Shown here one piece after another: positions 55,646 to 63,624 of a stretch of DNA of 64,000 nt (position 1 is its first letter; each line of letters starts with the position of its first letter). The stretch lies in NCBI GenBank assembly GCA_016712675.1, contig JADJQR010000001.1:2108001-2172000 (forward strand), in the 5' to 3' direction. A program made the translations under genes and the position numbers. The DNA is from a bacterium (GTDB lineage: Bacteria > Krumholzibacteriota > Krumholzibacteriia > LZORAL124-64-63). A model generated the notes under the pieces. That model did not search any database, was not told the origin of the DNA, and saw nothing but the letters and a program-made list of their open reading frames with translations.

Positions 55646-56805
55646 GGATGCCCGCCGTCGGCATCACGTGCTATCCGACGCAGGGAGGCAGCGGCGTCGT
55701 CGCCACGGAACTGGGGCTGCACCTGGCGCGCATGGGCTGTGAGGTACACTTCATCGCCACGCACCTTCCGTTCCGGCTGGAGCCGTACCACGGGAACATC
55801 TTCTACCATCCGGTGGAGATGCCCTCGTACCCGGTCTTCCAGCACGCCCCCTACACGTTGAGCCTGGCCTCGACGATGCACGACGTGGCGTTGCGCTGCG
55901 GCCTGGACATCCTGCACGTCCACTACGCCGTGCCGCACGCGGCGGGCGCCTACCTGGCCCGCCAGATGCTCGGCGCGGACCGCATCAAGGTCGTGACGAC
56001 GCTGCACGGCACGGACATCACGCTGGTGGGACAGGAGCCGTCGTACTTCCCGATCACGCGCTTCCTCATCGAGCAGAGCGACGCCGTGACCGCGGTCTCG
56101 GGTTTCCTGCGCGACGAGACGGTGCGGGTCTTCGGCTGCGGCCGCGACATCGAGGTCATCCCGAACTTCGTCGACGCGCGCCTCTACGTCCCGGCGCGCG
56201 ACGCCGCGGTGCGGGCCCGCTTCGCGGACGCCGGCGAGAAGCTGATTGTCCACGTCTCGAACTTCCGTCGCGTCAAGAACCCGCAGGCGGTCGTGGACGT
56301 CTTTGCCGGCGTGGCGGCGGAGCTGCCGGCGCGGCTGCTGCTGGTCGGCGACGGGCCCGAGATGCCGGCCATGCGCGAGGCACTTGCGGCCGGCGGCCTG
56401 CTTGAGCGCACGACATGCCTCGGCTCGGTCACGGGGCTGGAGGGGATCCTCCCGGCGTGCGACCTGCTGCTGTTGCCGTCCCTGCACGAGTCGTTCGGGC
56501 TGGTCGCGCTGGAAGCCATGGCCTGCGGCGTGGTACCCCTGGCCACCAGCCGAGGCGGGGCCGGAGAGTTCATCCATGACGGGGTCAACGGCTACCTGCG
56601 GGACCCGCACGACGTGGCCGGCATGATCGAGGCAGCCGTAGCGGTCCTGCGCGACGACGGGCTGCGTCAGCACCTGGCCGAGGAGGCGCGGCGCGATGCG
56701 GCCGGGGACTTCGGGGCCACCTGTGTGGTCCGGAAGTATCTCGACCTCTATGACCGGCTCCTGGCGCCCGGGGCGCTGCGGGCGGCGTTCCGGCGTGGGA
56801 GTTGA
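55642..56805 (+). CDS. bshA: N-acetyl-alpha-D-glucosaminyl L-malate synthase BshA
   Basis: 387 residues, GT4 family with GT-B fold. GITCYPTQGGSGVVATELG is the BshA N-terminal signature; HVHYAVPHAAGAYL and TTLHGTDITLVG follow; SNFRRVKNP and PSLHESFGLVALEAMACG form the UDP-GlcNAc site with the two catalytic Glu. It makes GlcNAc-malate from UDP-GlcNAc and L-malate. The ATG overlaps the bshB1 stop. A strong promoter for the next unit overlaps its last bases. Confidence 0.95.
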   Translation: MRMPAVGITCYPTQGGSGVVATELGLHLARMGCEVHFIATHLPFRLEPYHGNIFYHPVEMPSYPVFQHAPYTLSLASTMHDVALRCGLDILHVHYAVPHAAGAYLARQMLGADRIKVVTTLHGTDITLVGQEPSYFPITRFLIEQSDAVTAVSGFLRDETVRVFGCGRDIEVIPNFVDARLYVPARDAAVRARFADAGEKLIVHVSNFRRVKNPQAVVDVFAGVAAELPARLLLVGDGPEMPAMREALAAGGLLERTTCLGSVTGLEGILPACDLLLLPSLHESFGLVALEAMACGVVPLATSRGGAGEFIHDGVNGYLRDPHDVAGMIEAAVAVLRDDGLRQHLAEEARRDAAGDFGATCVVRKYLDLYDRLLAPGALRAAFRRGS

Positions 56806-56829
56806 CAGATGCCCGGACGGGTCTACAAT
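56802..56829 (+). promoter_or_regulatory. Near-consensus promoter of the tol operon
   Basis: TTGACA (56802-56807) is a perfect -35 and TACAAT (56824-56829) a 5/6 -10 with 16 bases between. The -35 overlaps the bshA stop codon (56803-56805). It is the best promoter match in the window and lies about 45 bases before the next gene. Confidence 0.75.
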
Positions 56830-56873
56830 GAGGCAGGGGTCGCGCTCCACCAGCGCCCCCGGGGACGTGAGAC

Positions 56874-57251
56874 GTGAGCGACACCCTGGACCTGCTGCAG
56901 ACGATCCACGACCTGGCCGGCCGCCGCGGGGTGTTCCGGCCCGATGCCTATTTCTTCGTCCTGGAAGCGCTGGAAGCCGCGGTGGCGGCCCGTGAGGAAC
57001 CCGGCCACGTGACGGGCGAAGACCTCCTGGAGGCGGTCCGCGACCTGGGGTGCGAACGCTACGGCGTCATGGCGCCCGACGTCTTCCGGGCCTGGGGCGT
57101 GCGCGCGACGATCGACTTCGGGCGCGTCGTGTTCCACCTGGTCGAGGCCGGCCTGCTGCGCAAGCGCGAGCGCGATTCCCTGCGCGACTTCATCGACAAG
57201 TTCGATTTCGAGGCAGCCTTCTCCCTGAAGGCGATGCGCGGGCGCGCCTGA
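56874..57251 (+). CDS. Small conserved protein, Minf_1886-like
   Basis: 125 residues, soluble, helical. The pattern 'RPDAYFFVLEALEAAV', GHVTGEDLLEAVRDLGCERYG, DVFRAWGV and 'DFGRVVFHLVEAGLLRK' matches, as I recall, a short protein family named after Minf_1886 and found in Planctomycetes, Verrucomicrobia and relatives. Function unknown. GTG 56874 is the only start near the promoter. It is the first gene after the strong promoter and is followed 189 bases later by tolQ, so it may be co-expressed with Tol-Pal. Confidence 0.72.
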   Translation: MSDTLDLLQTIHDLAGRRGVFRPDAYFFVLEALEAAVAAREEPGHVTGEDLLEAVRDLGCERYGVMAPDVFRAWGVRATIDFGRVVFHLVEAGLLRKRERDSLRDFIDKFDFEAAFSLKAMRGRA

Positions 57252-57440
57252 GCGCCCGCTGGCGCCCGGCGGAACCCGGGTGCATCTTCGGGGTTCAATG
57301 GATCTCGGGCCGCCGCGCGGCCGACGTCGATTCCAGGCCGCGCCAAAGGCGGCACCGGGCCAGGAGGGCCCGGACGGAGCCGGTCCGGACGGAGCGAGAC
57401 CGGGCCCCCGCACAGATTCCCGCTCCATCAAGGAGAGCCC

Positions 57441-58175
57441 ATGGCCCTGGCCACCGCCGCCCTCATGCCGGCGCCCGTCCTCGGTGCGCTCACCGCGGGC
57501 GACATCCTGAACCTCGTCAACACGTCGACGTTCTTCGGGAAGTTCATCCTGCTGCTGCTGCTGGTGCTGTCGGTGCTCTCCTGGGCCGTGTTCATCGACA
57601 AGGCGCGCGCGCTGGCGCGGCTGCGACGCGGCCACTTCGCCTTCTGGGAACACTGCGACCGCTGGCTGGCGGGCCAGTACGAGCGGCGTGACCTGGAAGT
57701 CTGGTGCCGCAGCAATACGGACCTGCCGCTGTGCAACCTGCTGATCGAGGCGGGCGCCGCGCGCGACCTGGCTGGCGTGCGGCGCGCCAGCGAGCGCATC
57801 ACCTACCTGGAGGTGGAGCACCTCGAGCGCTACGTGATCATCCTGTCCACCACGGTGACGGTGGCGCCGTTCCTCGGGCTGCTGGGCACGGTCTGGGGGA
57901 TCATGGCCAGCTTCTGGGGCATGGCCTCGATGCACAGCGCCAACCTGACCGTGGTGGCGCCCGGCATCGCCGAAGCGCTCATCACGACGGTGGCCGGCCT
58001 GGGCGCGGCGATCCCCGCCGTGGTCTTCTACAACATGCTGGTGCGCAAGATCGACCTGGTCGCCAACGAACTGGACCGCCTGCGCACGATCCTGGAGGAA
58101 GCCGCTTCGGCCGCCGGCAGCGGCCCCCGCGAGGCCCCGCGGCGTCCGGAGCGCCATGAACGGGAGACCATCTGA
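57441..58175 (+). CDS. tolQ: TolQ/ExbB-type proton channel subunit
   Basis: 244 residues. Three membrane helices (about 30-54, 133-160, 172-198); the second and third carry VAPFLGLLGTVWGIMASF and ALITTVAGLGAAIPAVVFYN, the MotA/TolQ/ExbB signature. It forms a pentameric proton channel with TolR and energises the TonB/TolA-like protein. ATG 57441 follows AAGGAGAG. The 189-base upstream gap contains two copies of CGGACGGAGC but no clear promoter. Confidence 0.92.
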   Translation: MALATAALMPAPVLGALTAGDILNLVNTSTFFGKFILLLLLVLSVLSWAVFIDKARALARLRRGHFAFWEHCDRWLAGQYERRDLEVWCRSNTDLPLCNLLIEAGAARDLAGVRRASERITYLEVEHLERYVIILSTTVTVAPFLGLLGTVWGIMASFWGMASMHSANLTVVAPGIAEALITTVAGLGAAIPAVVFYNMLVRKIDLVANELDRLRTILEEAASAAGSGPREAPRRPERHERETI

Positions 58176-58600
58176 TGGCGCACGCCCGCCGTCGCGGCTA
58201 CTCGGCCATGGCCTCGATCAACATCACGTCGCTGGTCGACGTGACGATGTGCATGCTGATCATCTTCATGCTGACGGCGCCGTACATCCAGGGCGGCGTC
58301 GAGGTGAACCTGCCCGAGACCGAGACGCGCGAGGTGGTGGTCAAGGAAGGACCCGTGATCTCGGTGACGGCCACGCGCCAGGTGTTCTTCCAGGAGCAGG
58401 CCGTGCCGATCGAGGACCTGCCCGGGCTGCTGGCGCCGTGGTCGGACCAGAAGGGCCAGGTTCCGGTGTACCTGCGCTGCGACGAGGAGGTTCCATACGG
58501 CTTCGTCCTGAAGCTGATGGCCGCCGTCGAGCGCGAAGGCTTCGTCAACCTGAGCCTGGTGGCCGACCAGCCGGTGGCGCCGCCGCCGGCGAAGCGCTGA
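58175..58600 (+). CDS. tolR: TolR/ExbD-type protein
   Basis: 141 residues. One N-terminal helix (about 19-40) with ITSLVDVTMCMLIIFML, the conserved Asp in the membrane being the proton-linked residue, then a periplasmic domain with 'VPVYLRCDEEVPYGFVLKLM'. It works with TolQ to convert the proton gradient into movement. Starts one base into the tolQ stop region (TGATG). Confidence 0.93.
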   Translation: MAHARRRGYSAMASINITSLVDVTMCMLIIFMLTAPYIQGGVEVNLPETETREVVVKEGPVISVTATRQVFFQEQAVPIEDLPGLLAPWSDQKGQVPVYLRCDEEVPYGFVLKLMAAVEREGFVNLSLVADQPVAPPPAKR

Positions 58601-58601
58601 G

Positions 58602-59318
58602 ATGCTCACGCGCGCGGTGCCTGCCTCGCTGGTGCTGCACGGGGCGGCGTTCGCGGCCCTGCTGCTGTGGGGCGACCGGGTGACCACGCAGCCGCCACGC
58701 ATGCCGAACATCATCGCCGTCCGGCTGGTGGAGGCCGAGCGGCAGCGGCCGCAGGAGGCGTCGCCGGACGTTCCGGTGGACGTGGCCCAGGCGCTGCCCG
58801 AGCCCGAGCCGATCAAGCCGGATGTCCCGCGCCCGCCGAAAGAGTTGCCGCAGGAGAAGCCGCAGGAGAAGCCGAAAGAGAAACCCAAGGAGACCCCGAA
58901 ACCGCCGGCGGCCAAGCCGGCCGCGAAGACGACGGCGCCCGTGCAGGCGCCGGCGGTGCCGGCGATGCAGCCGGGCGCCGAGACAGGCGTCACCGGGCCG
59001 GCGGTCAGCGGCACGGACTCGGACTTCCCGTTCGCCTACTACCTCAAGGCGATCGAGAGCCGGGTGGTGGCCAACTGGCACCCGCGTCAGCTCGGGTTCG
59101 GGGACCGGGCGCTGGTATCCTGCAGCGTGCACTTCGTCATCAACCGCGCCGGCGTCGTGACGCAGGTCAAGCTGGTCCGCAACAGCGGCATCGGCGTGTT
59201 CGACCGCGAGGCGCACCGCGCCGTCCAGACCACGCGGCTGCCGCCCCTGCCGCCGCAGTACCGGGGCTCGGACCTCGGTGTGACCTTCGACTTCAACCTG
59301 GAGCCGGGATCCCGATGA
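58602..59318 (+). CDS. TonB/TolA-like energy-transducing protein
   Basis: 238 residues. One N-terminal membrane anchor (about 8-24), a long Pro/Lys/Glu-rich linker (~50-125) with repeats of EKP-type units (two 12-base repeats encode QEKP-type steps), and a C-terminal TonB-type domain (~145-238, AYYLKAIESRVVANW and VHFVINRAGVVTQVKLVRNSG). In position it is TolA, by domain nearer to TonB; many FCB-like genomes have such a hybrid. It would span the periplasm and contact TolB/Pal. Confidence 0.88.
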   Translation: MLTRAVPASLVLHGAAFAALLLWGDRVTTQPPRMPNIIAVRLVEAERQRPQEASPDVPVDVAQALPEPEPIKPDVPRPPKELPQEKPQEKPKEKPKETPKPPAAKPAAKTTAPVQAPAVPAMQPGAETGVTGPAVSGTDSDFPFAYYLKAIESRVVANWHPRQLGFGDRALVSCSVHFVINRAGVVTQVKLVRNSGIGVFDREAHRAVQTTRLPPLPPQYRGSDLGVTFDFNLEPGSR

Positions 59319-60601
59319 CCCTTGCCTTCGCGCTGCGGACCGCCGCCCGTGCCCTGGTCCTGCTGTTGCCCCTGCTGCCGGCCGTGGCGCAGGCGCAGGG
59401 CGGCCGGACCGAGGTCAACATCCAGCACACGCAGCAGGCGGTGCTGAAGACCGATGCCCGCATGGGCGATTTCCGCGCCCTGACCGGTGGCCGCACGGCC
59501 CAGGAGACGGCAGCCAAGCTGCGCCAGATCGTCGGCAACGACCTGCTGCTCAGCGGCCTGTTCAACGTCGGGGGCCCGGGCTACAAGCCGGAGACCCTGC
59601 CGTTCAGCTGGGCCATCGAGGGCACCGTCGAGGGGCCGGCCTCCGGCGACTGGCCGCTGACGGTGAACCTGAACCTCCTGACCTGGCCGGACCGCCAGCT
59701 GGTGCTGACCAAGCGCTACCGGCCGGCCGAGGACCAGGTCCGGACCACGGCGCACCATTTCGCCAACGAAGTCGTGCGCATGGCCGTGGGCAGCGAGGGC
59801 ATCGCCCTGACCCGGGTGGCGTTCTCGCGGGGCCAGGGCAACCGGCGCGATATCTACGTCGTGGACTACGACGGGGAAGGCCTGATCCGGCTGACCGCCA
59901 ACCGGACCCTGAACCTGTGCCCGGACTGGTCACCCGACGGGGAGAAGATCGCCTTCACCAGCTACCGGGGCGGGCAGCAAGGGCTCTATGCGCTGGAGAC
60001 GGCGACCGGGCAGGTCCGCCAGCTCATCGCCCAGGACGGACTGAACCTGGGTGCGGACTGGAGCCCGGACGGGCGGGAGCTGCTGATCTCCCTGTCCAGG
60101 GGTGGGGATCCGGAGATCTACCGCATCACGCCCGAGGGCCAGATCATCAAGCGGCTGACCGTGTCGCCGGCCATCGAAATCAGTCCGAGCTGGGCGCCAA
60201 ACGGCAGGGAACTCGTTTTTACCAGTGACAGCAGTGGCACCCCGCAGTTATATATGCTCGACAAGGAAGGCGCCGGGAAACGCCGACTCACGTTCGAGGG
60301 CAAATACAACGACTCGGCCACCCTGTCGCCGAACGGGGAGTGGGTGGCGTATGCCACCCGCGAGGATGTGGTCACGCAGATCGTCGTGATGCGCCCCGGT
60401 GGCGAGGAGCGCCGGGTGGTAACCGACCTCTCATGGCGCAACAGCGAGGACCCGAGTTGGGCGCCGGACGGCCGCCATCTGGTCTTCGCCTCGGACCGCA
60501 GCGGCGCCTCGAAGCTCTACGTGTTCGACGTGGTGGAAGGTGGTTTCCGCCAGTTGACGTTCGGGAACGAGCCCGACATAACCCCGGCCTGGTCTCACTG
60601 A
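59315..60601 (+). CDS. tolB: Tol-Pal system beta-propeller protein TolB
   Basis: 428 residues. Signal peptide (about 1-27, ending in AQAQ), an N-terminal domain (~30-155), then a beta-propeller whose blades carry PDWSPDGEKIAFTS, ADWSPDGRELLIS, PSWAPNGRELVFTSD and PSWAPDGRHLVFASD. Periplasmic partner of Pal. The ATG overlaps the previous stop. Length and blade count are normal. Confidence 0.95.
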   Translation: MTLAFALRTAARALVLLLPLLPAVAQAQGGRTEVNIQHTQQAVLKTDARMGDFRALTGGRTAQETAAKLRQIVGNDLLLSGLFNVGGPGYKPETLPFSWAIEGTVEGPASGDWPLTVNLNLLTWPDRQLVLTKRYRPAEDQVRTTAHHFANEVVRMAVGSEGIALTRVAFSRGQGNRRDIYVVDYDGEGLIRLTANRTLNLCPDWSPDGEKIAFTSYRGGQQGLYALETATGQVRQLIAQDGLNLGADWSPDGRELLISLSRGGDPEIYRITPEGQIIKRLTVSPAIEISPSWAPNGRELVFTSDSSGTPQLYMLDKEGAGKRRLTFEGKYNDSATLSPNGEWVAYATREDVVTQIVVMRPGGEERRVVTDLSWRNSEDPSWAPDGRHLVFASDRSGASKLYVFDVVEGGFRQLTFGNEPDITPAWSH

Positions 60602-60630
60602 ACGGCCGGACAACCCGAGGAGAGTACGGA

Positions 60631-61164
60631 ATGAGGAACGCAACGACCCCCCGCCTGGCCGTGGTCCTGGTGCTGGTCGCGCTGGCGCTCGTCGCCTTCA
60701 CCGGCTGCAGCAAGAAGCCCCCGGTAGTGACGGAGACCGCGCCGGTCGAGCAGCCGGTGGAAGTCGTCAAGCCCGCGCCGAAGCCCGAGCCTGTCGTCCC
60801 GAAGGGGCCGGACTATGCGAACCTCGACCCGTCGCAGTACGGCATCGAGGACGTCTTCTACGGCTACGACAAGTACGACCTGGACGACGCGGCGATGGGC
60901 GTGCTGACCACGAACGCGCGCATCCTGAAGGAAGCCGGCGTCACCCTGATGGTGGCGGGCCACTGCGACGAGCGCGGGACCATCGAGTACAATCTGGCCC
61001 TGGGCGAGAAGCGCGCCAAGTCCGCCCGTGACTACCTGGTCAGTCTGGGCGTGCCGGCGGGCAACCTGCGGGTTACGAGCTACGGCGAGAGCCGCCCGTT
61101 CGCGACCGGTCACGGCGAAGCCGACTGGGCGCAGAACCGCCGCGCCCACTTCGAGCGTCCGTAA
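60631..61164 (+). CDS. pal: Peptidoglycan-associated lipoprotein Pal
   Basis: 177 residues. A signal peptide ends in FTGC (Cys26 lipidated), a Pro/Val/Lys-rich tether (~30-60) follows, and an OmpA-like domain (~70-177) has 'VMVAGHCDERGTIEYNLALG'-type residues binding diaminopimelate of peptidoglycan. It links outer membrane and cell wall. ATG 60631 follows CGAGGAGAG. The polyproline tether could need EF-P. Confidence 0.94.
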   Translation: MRNATTPRLAVVLVLVALALVAFTGCSKKPPVVTETAPVEQPVEVVKPAPKPEPVVPKGPDYANLDPSQYGIEDVFYGYDKYDLDDAAMGVLTTNARILKEAGVTLMVAGHCDERGTIEYNLALGEKRAKSARDYLVSLGVPAGNLRVTSYGESRPFATGHGEADWAQNRRAHFERP

Positions 61165-61181
61165 CGGGAAGGCGACACGCG

Positions 61182-61943
61182 ATGCGCGGCATGCCGCTGC
61201 TGGTGGTGGGGCTCATCCTGCTTGCAGGATGCGCCCCGCAACTCAACCGGATCGAGACGTCGGTGCAGGACAATCGCGACCAGGTCGCGCGCCTGCAGGC
61301 CGAGAACAAGCGCCTTCTGCAGGAGATGCAGGCCCTCAACCAGCTGATGAGGCTGGAGAGGGATGCCGGCGACGAGACGACGGCGATGCGCCTGGCCAAG
61401 CTGACGCAGGTTTCCGCGCGTCTGGACCAGCTGATGCAGAAGCTGGACGACAATGCGCAGTACATGCGGGAGCTGTCGGCGCGGGTCGACCTGCTGGCCA
61501 GCCGGCAGGGCGTGCCGACCCTGGGCGAGTACAAGCCGCCGCGGAACCCGGGAGCGGGGGACGCATTGCCGGAGGAGGGCCGCTCGATCTTCGCGGCGGC
61601 GGAGCTCGATCGCACGCGCGGCAACAACGACCTGGCGCGGCAGGGCTACGCGGAGTTCCTGCAGAAGTTCGACCGTTCGGAGCAGGCGGATGACGCGGTG
61701 TACCGGCTGGGCGACCTGGACTACGCCGACGGCCTGCACGCGGACGCGGCGAAACGGTTCGAAGAGCTTCTGGCGAAGTTCCCCGTGAGCGAATGGGTGC
61801 CGGCCGCCATGTACAAGGCCCGGGCCTGCTACCTGGCGCTGGGGCGGAAGCAGGACGCCTGGAAGATGGGCGGGGATCTGTTGGCGAAGCACCCGTCGTC
61901 CGCCGAGGCGGCGCTGTTGAAGGAAGAAACCGGCAAGAACTGA
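61182..61943 (+). CDS. cpoB: CpoB/YbgF-like lipoprotein of the Tol-Pal operon
   Basis: 253 residues. A short signal with lipobox LLAGC (Cys17), a coiled coil (~30-110) for trimer formation, a Pro/Gly hinge (~115-135), and TPR repeats (~140-250, RQGYAEFLQKFDRSE and AKRFEELLAKFPVSE). It coordinates peptidoglycan synthesis with outer-membrane constriction in E. coli. E. coli CpoB is periplasmic, while this one appears lipidated. Confidence 0.85.
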   Translation: MRGMPLLVVGLILLAGCAPQLNRIETSVQDNRDQVARLQAENKRLLQEMQALNQLMRLERDAGDETTAMRLAKLTQVSARLDQLMQKLDDNAQYMRELSARVDLLASRQGVPTLGEYKPPRNPGAGDALPEEGRSIFAAAELDRTRGNNDLARQGYAEFLQKFDRSEQADDAVYRLGDLDYADGLHADAAKRFEELLAKFPVSEWVPAAMYKARACYLALGRKQDAWKMGGDLLAKHPSSAEAALLKEETGKN

Positions 61944-61947
61944 CGAG

Positions 61948-61965
61948 CGGCCGTGTGCACGGCCG
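61948..61965 (+). repeat. Small inverted repeat before the cupin gene
   Basis: CGGCCGTG and CACGGCCG lie two bases apart between cpoB and the cupin gene, and the end of the repeat touches the GGGGAG ribosome site of the cupin gene. It could form a short hairpin that lowers translation. No evidence beyond symmetry. Confidence 0.35.
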
Positions 61966-61977
61966 GGGAGAAATGCA

Positions 61978-62307
61978 GTGCCCAAGTTCTCGGTGCTCAA
62001 GATGGCGCGCGGTCTGTCGCAGGTATTCCGACCCGTGGAGCTGACCGACATCGACGGTCGCTACCACGCCTTCATCGTCCGCTACAGCGGCGACTACATC
62101 ACACATGCCCACGACAAGGACGAGTTCGTCTACATTCTCGAGGGCTCACTCGTGGTCGAGATGGAGGGGCGCGAGATCGAGGTTCGCCAGGGCGAGGCCC
62201 TGCTCGTGCCGGCAGGTGTGAAACACCGGCCACGGTGCCGAAACAACGCCCTGGGTCTGGTCGTCGAGACCAAGGGATTGCAGAAGCAGATGGACCCACA
62301 GGTCTGA
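61978..62307 (+). CDS. Small cupin-domain protein
   Basis: 109 residues, a single cupin barrel. Motif 1 is THAHDKDEFVYILEGSL (His-x-His, Glu) and motif 2 is VPAGVKHRPRC (His); together these could bind one divalent metal. Many such stand-alone cupins are of unknown function. GTG 61978 has GGGGAG at 61965-61970. It closes the tol operon and is followed by a bidirectional-looking terminator. Confidence 0.85.
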   Translation: MPKFSVLKMARGLSQVFRPVELTDIDGRYHAFIVRYSGDYITHAHDKDEFVYILEGSLVVEMEGREIEVRQGEALLVPAGVKHRPRCRNNALGLVVETKGLQKQMDPQV

Positions 62308-62328
62308 GCAGGTCTTGGCCAGGATCAT

Positions 62329-62366
62329 GAAGAAGGGCGACCGCCACGGCCGCCCTTCTTCGTTTC
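62329..62366. terminator. Terminator between the cupin gene and fbp
   Basis: GAAGAAGGGCG (62329-62339) pairs with CGCCCTTCTTC (62351-62361), with an inner CCG/CGG pair and a CCA loop; GTTT follows. It lies between two convergent genes and the symmetric stem could stop both transcripts, although the T-run is short on either side. Confidence 0.75.
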
Positions 62367-62382
62367 GGCAACGCCGCGGCGG

Positions 62383-63417
62383 TCAGTCCTGGCCGCCGCC
62401 GATCATCTTCTCGATCCACATGACGTCGCCCCGGCTGCCGATGTACAGCGGGACCCTGATGTGCAGCTGCTCGGGCATGACGTCCAGGATCGGCCCGTAC
62501 CCGTTGCTCGCGTAGCCGCCGGCGTTTTCTGCGACCAGGGCCAGGGGCGCCGCCTCGCACATCAGGCGCAGCTTGCCGCCGGGCTTGTCGACCGTGGGCG
62601 GATAGAGGAAGACGCCTCCGTAGAGCAGGTTGCGGTGGAAGTCGGCGACCAGCGAACCGATGTAACGCGCCGTCTTGCCCGGAACGCGCGGGGCGCCGGG
62701 CTTTCCACTCTCGCGCCCGTACTTGAGTTGGCGGACCGTCTCGCGCACCTCGGCCGTCCATTTCGGCTCGTTGCCCTCGTTGACGGAGTAGATGCCGCCC
62801 TCGAACGGCGTCGTGATGTTCTCGTGGCTGAGCAGGAACTCGCCGATGCTGGGATCCAGCGTGAAGCCGTGCACGCCGTGCCCTGCCGTGTAGACGAACA
62901 TGGTGCTCGATCCGTAGATGACATAGCCGGCGGCGACGAGCTGGCGTCCCGGCTGCAGCAGGTCCGTCGGGCCGATCCGATTCAGGAGCGAGCGCCGTTT
63001 CCAGATGCCGAAGATGGTCCCCACCGAGACATTCGCGTCGATGTTCGAGCTGCCATCGAGAGGGTCGAAGACGACCACGTAGTTGTGCGAGCCCGGCCCG
63101 GTCTCGTTGAAGACGGGGTCGGCCATTTCCTCGCTGCCCATGATGCAGACCTGCCCTCGGGTTCCCAGGCACTTCAGGAAGACCGCGTTGGCATAGTCGT
63201 CCAGCTTCTGCACCGTCTCACCCTGCACGTTCGATTCGCCCGTCGCGCCGAGGATGTCGACCAGGCCGGCCTTCGTCACTTCACGGCTGACGATCTTGGC
63301 CGCGAAGGTGATGTCATTGAGCAGGCCGGTGAAATCGCCGCTGGCGGCCGGATGGAGCTTCTGCAGTTCGAGGATGTGCATCTCGATCGTCTGGAGGATC
63401 TGGGGAGACTGGGTCAT
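62383..63417 (-). CDS. fbp: Fructose-1,6-bisphosphatase class I
   Basis: 344 residues. VVVFDPLDGSSNIDANVS is the class I metal-binding motif, preceded by IMGSEEMADPV, and the substrate site GKLRLMCEAAPLALVAENAGG is intact. It hydrolyses fructose 1,6-bisphosphate in gluconeogenesis. ATG 63417 follows AGGAAGGGATC; 15 upstream codons without family similarity were dropped. It is divergent from the P5C dehydrogenase gene. Confidence 0.95.
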   Translation of the reverse strand: MTQSPQILQTIEMHILELQKLHPAASGDFTGLLNDITFAAKIVSREVTKAGLVDILGATGESNVQGETVQKLDDYANAVFLKCLGTRGQVCIMGSEEMADPVFNETGPGSHNYVVVFDPLDGSSNIDANVSVGTIFGIWKRRSLLNRIGPTDLLQPGRQLVAAGYVIYGSSTMFVYTAGHGVHGFTLDPSIGEFLLSHENITTPFEGGIYSVNEGNEPKWTAEVRETVRQLKYGRESGKPGAPRVPGKTARYIGSLVADFHRNLLYGGVFLYPPTVDKPGGKLRLMCEAAPLALVAENAGGYASNGYGPILDVMPEQLHIRVPLYIGSRGDVMWIEKMIGGGQD

Positions 63418-63509
63418 GATCCCTTCCTGGCGTGGCAGGGTGCTCGAAACGACCGGCGGCAAGGCCGGCGCGCCGGGGCCCGGGACGGGTCGCCGAACCT
63501 ATGACATCC

Positions 63510-63537
63510 ATTGTAACACCTTGACAGCAACCAACAA
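63510..63537 (-). promoter_or_regulatory. Promoter of fbp
   Basis: On the minus strand TTGTTG (63537-63532) and TACAAT (63515-63510) are 16 bases apart, giving a leader of about 85 bases. The same 16-base spacing and TACAAT occur in the tol promoter. The plus strand has TTGACA at 63521-63526 but no -10 at the right distance. Confidence 0.55.
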
Positions 63538-63624
63538 CCATCTTCTTGCGCGCAGGGCGACGGTTTGCCATCGTCTGGGAAACCTGCGGGCGCCCGCCAG
63601 GCCCGTCCTCCCGGAGGCGACGAC

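Noticed and set aside
57252-57440. Small RNA or riboswitch upstream of tolQ
   Set aside because: Two copies of CGGACGGAGC are present, but they do not form a clear stem or known aptamer, and the gap is simply GC-rich.
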